Origin: Yamagishiella unicocca
Taxonomy: Eukaryota > Chlorophyta > Chlorophyceae > Chlamydomonadales > Volvocaceae
Direction: 5' to 3'
DNA length: 64,000 nt
Assembly: GCA_003116995.1 (NCBI GenBank)
Contig: BDSL01000076.1
Location: 1 to 64,000 of the forward strand
How positions within the stretch are numbered: position 1 is the first letter of the stretch; each line of letters begins with the position of its first letter. The notes beneath the pieces were generated by a model. That model did no database searches, had not been told where the DNA came from, and saw only the letters and a program-made list of their open reading frames with translations. Of this stretch, positions 60,958-64,000 are shown one piece after another. The translations under genes were made by a program, and so were the position numbers.

Positions 60958-61525
60958 GTGCACCAGCAGGCTTCATTCGTTCAACCTCTAACTTGGTCCA
61001 ACCAAAAAGTTTCAGTGTTTCTAACAATTCGCTTTACACCACCTACAGGTTACAGGCTCATTCTTTGCGAACAAGCTTGCTTTGTTGCATGCGACCTCAT
61101 TGGGCGATCAAGCCGAGTTAGTGCTTCATTTCAGTAGATTTTGCCTTGGACTGGCTCGTTTGCCACATGCAACTTGACGATTATGACGAACGTCAACGTC
61201 ACCTGTCCTGTCGCACACTCCTAACTTGATCGGAATAAGGATCTTCGTCCCAAGCCGAAGGTTGTAAATAAGATTCCTGCCCTCGAGGTATGTCGGAAGC
61301 CTAGTAACGTCCCTTAACTAGCGTCACGATCCAACGTCCAACGGCGATGCTTCGGCTCGTACATTTTGCGTTCACATACAGAGCTGCGAGCCTGTGACAA
61401 TCCCGTAAACCATTTTTGCTGGGTGCATTATAATATTTCCTTCCTGTCGTGAAGGCTTCGAAAGCCCTCATTTAACTGAAGCCCGTGGGCGTTTCGAAAG
61501 CAGCGTGGTCCTGGCTGGAGTCAAG
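60958..61525. promoter_or_regulatory. Intergenic; upstream region of the coiled-coil/ankyrin gene
   Basis: No gene is seen. TTATAATATTT at about 61427-61437 is a plausible TATA element ~90 bp before the ATG at 61526. Confidence 0.4.
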
Positions 61526-64000
61526 ATGTCTAATAACTACGCAAGCCTTTGTAGAAATCCGACGGCATACCAAAGGGCCGGCGCCGCGGGCGTGCGTGTT
61601 CCGATCCTGCAGGCCCTTCGTTCCGTGCGCCCGCCTCGAGTGCTCTGCAGGGGCAGCCATGGCCCAGGCACACCCAAAGTAAGCATAGCACCAACCAGCA
61701 TACCTCTTTAGATTTCCTAGCAGGAGGATCGGTCGACCTCATTTAACTAGGTTTTAGTGAGGCCCAGGGGGGCCGCGCACATCCGCGATGCGCATATATT
61801 ATGTACATAATTTCAATTTATTCAATCGTAAAACTGATTGTCACGGCCCTCGTTCCTACATTACAACCTGTTCGCAGGTATCACCCAACCATGAGGGAAC
61901 AGCTGGGTCGTATACAGCGCCATCGGCCCGCATCTTGGATGCAACTGAGCATGCTGAGGACCGATGTAACACCCTCGGTGAGCAACCCTCTGCTGGAACT
62001 GCCGCGCACAGCGAGCCCGACGTGCCCCCCGAGGGCAGCAGCGAAATCCAAGCTGGCGCAGTTCCCGCCACGGCCGCTGGCAGTATCACCGGTGTCACCG
62101 CAACAGGTTGCGCTGAGGCCACCGACAACAACGAGACCGCCATCAGCAAGCCGCAACGGCCGGAGCGGGACCAGCAGCGGATGGCGGCGAACACTCTGCT
62201 GCGGGAGTTGAGGGAAATGCTTCAAATGGTGCGCAGGCGTCGAACTTCGGTGCCTGCATGCTTGTTGCCCGTTACGACTCGTTACTGCGTGAGGTGTACA
62301 CGTACGGATACCGACACGTAATACTCTCAGCACCGTACTTGCACGACGCCGTCCTGGATTTCGGTATCGGGGTTCAGGGTCTTCATCCTTGCAACTAGGG
62401 GGACGTCCACAGCCGAGTGACGCGCTTGCCATTGGGTTCATTCGCCTGTCGCTGCAACATTCACTCGTACATTGTACGGCGCTGTGCAAGCGCCGCGTCA
62501 CCTATTTCTCTATCCACAAGATCATTATTCTTGACAGCATTTGGATACGGAGGATCTCCCTTGCAAGCAAGAGGTATCGGATATTCGGACATGTTGAAGG
62601 TGGTACGGTGATCGACATGCGTGGGATGGTAGTATGCGTGCAGGAATGCGGGGATTACTCGTCCTCAATCGTACCATGTTTGGCCCGCCCATCAGGTAAT
62701 CAATTCGTCTCTTTGCTGTTGGCTGCCGGCCCTCAGGCCCAGACGTCCACCCAAGAGCAGGGCCGGACTTGGCAGGCTTGGCAACAGGAGAGAAGCATCC
62801 TGATCGCACAGATTGACAAGCTGACCGATGCGGTATGTGCAGAATGTAGATTACATGATGATGTCCACTCGTTGTTCGACTACATCAGATCCATTGACGC
62901 CGCGCCGGACACAGCCGCAAAGCTTCCATTCGTCCATCCACTGTCCATCAACGGTCCAACTCACTCGCTTGGTTGCCGTCGCCAACTGTGCTCACGCAAG
63001 ATTACTTGATATTCTTAACACCGAGCTGCGAGACTCATCTACGCACAAATGACATCCCTTGCGTTGGCAAATAGTTTCTGTGGCGCCAACCCTGAGTGTC
63101 CGGCCGCTTCACTTCGTCCTTGCTTGAGCAGTTGACGGGGCGATGCGACCAGAACGCGGACCTGTCGAAGGAGCTGGGAGAAGCTAGGCAGCGATTTATA
63201 CGCCAGCTGCAGGACGAGCTGATGGCCGAGCGAAAGGTAGCAGCAGGCAATGCCGAGCGGATCAAGCAGCTGGAGGCACAGGCGGTAGTCCTCGCTGACA
63301 GCGCTGCCAATCGGGACGGCCAGATAGCCGCGCTTCAGAAGAAGCTGCTGGACGAGCACGTGGGACGGCAGCACACACTCAGCATCGTCGAGAAGTGGGA
63401 GGCGGTGGTTGCTGCGGCGTTGGCGTCGCATGATGGAAATCGGCAGGGGACAAAATCGAAGGGTGCTGCTGACGGAGGCAAACAGAAGGGGAGTGCAGAG
63501 GCTGACGTGAACAAGCCGAACGAGGTGGGTAAGCAGGTTTGAGAGGCTTTCCTGAGTCGGGTATGAAAGGTTATGAGAAGCGACTCCTACCTCAACCAAC
63601 AACGGCGGCTACGGAAACGACGAGGGCCAGCATGACTGCTTTCCGCGATCGGCTATGGTAATTGCATAGTATACTTTACGTCAAATCACTGCATAAAAGC
63701 AGCTCATCATCAACTGCTTGCAGGGCGGCAAGCTACCGTTGTACGTCGCAATCAAGGCGAAGGACGTCGAGAAGGTCAAGGACTTGTTGAAGGCCGGGGC
63801 CCGGACCGATGTCGAGATGAATGTGGTATGTATGCAGGTCGCAAGGTCCATCCTTCTGTTACAAAGGACTCTTACAAGTGCAGCAAGCTCCTACGTTGGT
63901 AGGAGGACATTGTCAACGGTAGTGTCCTCACTAGGTACTTGAGGCGTTCACAAAAGGAACCAGTTGTCCTGAATTGCTGTGTTGCTGATTGCCTCCGCGC
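61526..64000 (+). CDS. Coiled-coil / ankyrin-repeat protein, 3' end beyond window
   Basis: Exons 61526-61678, 61878-62228, 62737-62832, 63132-63524 and 63724-63825, all phase 0 (365 codons so far). The last exon is followed by a GT donor at 63826, so the gene continues outside. The start MSNNYASLCRNPTAYQR has no signal peptide. Exon 2 is Ala/Thr/Pro-rich, ending in a helix (MAANTLLRELREMLQM). Exons 3 and 4 encode a long coiled coil (QQERSILIAQIDKLTDA; FIRQLQDELMAERKVAAGNA; RIKQLEAQAVVLADSA) with a basic tail. Exon 5 is an ankyrin repeat (GGKLPLYVAIKAKDVEKVKD, LLKAGARTDVEM). The combination suggests a scaffold protein; function is unknown. Exon 4's acceptor at 63130-63131 is the least certain. 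Confidence 0.65.

Overview
The window looks like nuclear DNA of a volvocine green alga (Chlamydomonas-like). Genes are GC-rich, densely interrupted by short introns with clean GT..AG borders, encode Ala/Pro/Gly-rich spacers, and use TGTAA as a likely polyadenylation signal. The gene set (polyubiquitin, ribonucleotide reductase small subunit, importin, a TIC40-like chloroplast protein) is plainly eukaryotic and photosynthetic. Species cannot be fixed from sequence alone.

Layout. 1-4603 is a satellite of ~503/514-bp monomers, interrupted by an inserted repeat (family R, my label). 4650-5385 is a second R copy. 6106-17156 is a seven-exon short-chain dehydrogenase/reductase (SDR) gene whose 8.3-kb first intron holds an intron-containing tRNA-Leu(CAG) on the minus strand and a nearly complete L1-type retrotransposon (ORF1, ORF2 with endonuclease, reverse transcriptase and C-terminal zinc knuckle). 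17580-18974 is a low-complexity hypothetical ORF. Then come RIR2 (19844-21731), a GT61-type glycosyltransferase (22608-26725), a 23-exon importin-4-type karyopherin (27374-37568), a minus-strand ARM/HEAT-like gene (38901 to ~41925), the 3' part of a C2/transmembrane/LysM gene (44034-45817), a nine-unit polyubiquitin gene with an intron in every unit (47930-52079), a minus-strand TIC40-like gene (53680-55345) head to head with a UBA-domain UBAP1-like gene (55874-57614), a repeat cluster (58245-60373) with a nested 5'-truncated L1 copy, a divergent histone H4-like sequence without an ATG (60640-60957), and the 5' part of a coiled-coil/ankyrin gene (from 61526, running off the end).

The genes do not form one pathway; this is ordinary mixed algal euchromatin next to a satellite block. 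The most unusual material is (i) short motifs that recur inside introns of unrelated genes, one near donors and others near acceptors, resembling introner-like or MITE insertions; (ii) the recently active L1 with a TC-rich 3' end; (iii) the homogenised, dimer-patterned ubiquitin intron array; and (iv) the odd H4-like gene. Exon structures were assembled by hand from splice-site phase and family conservation.
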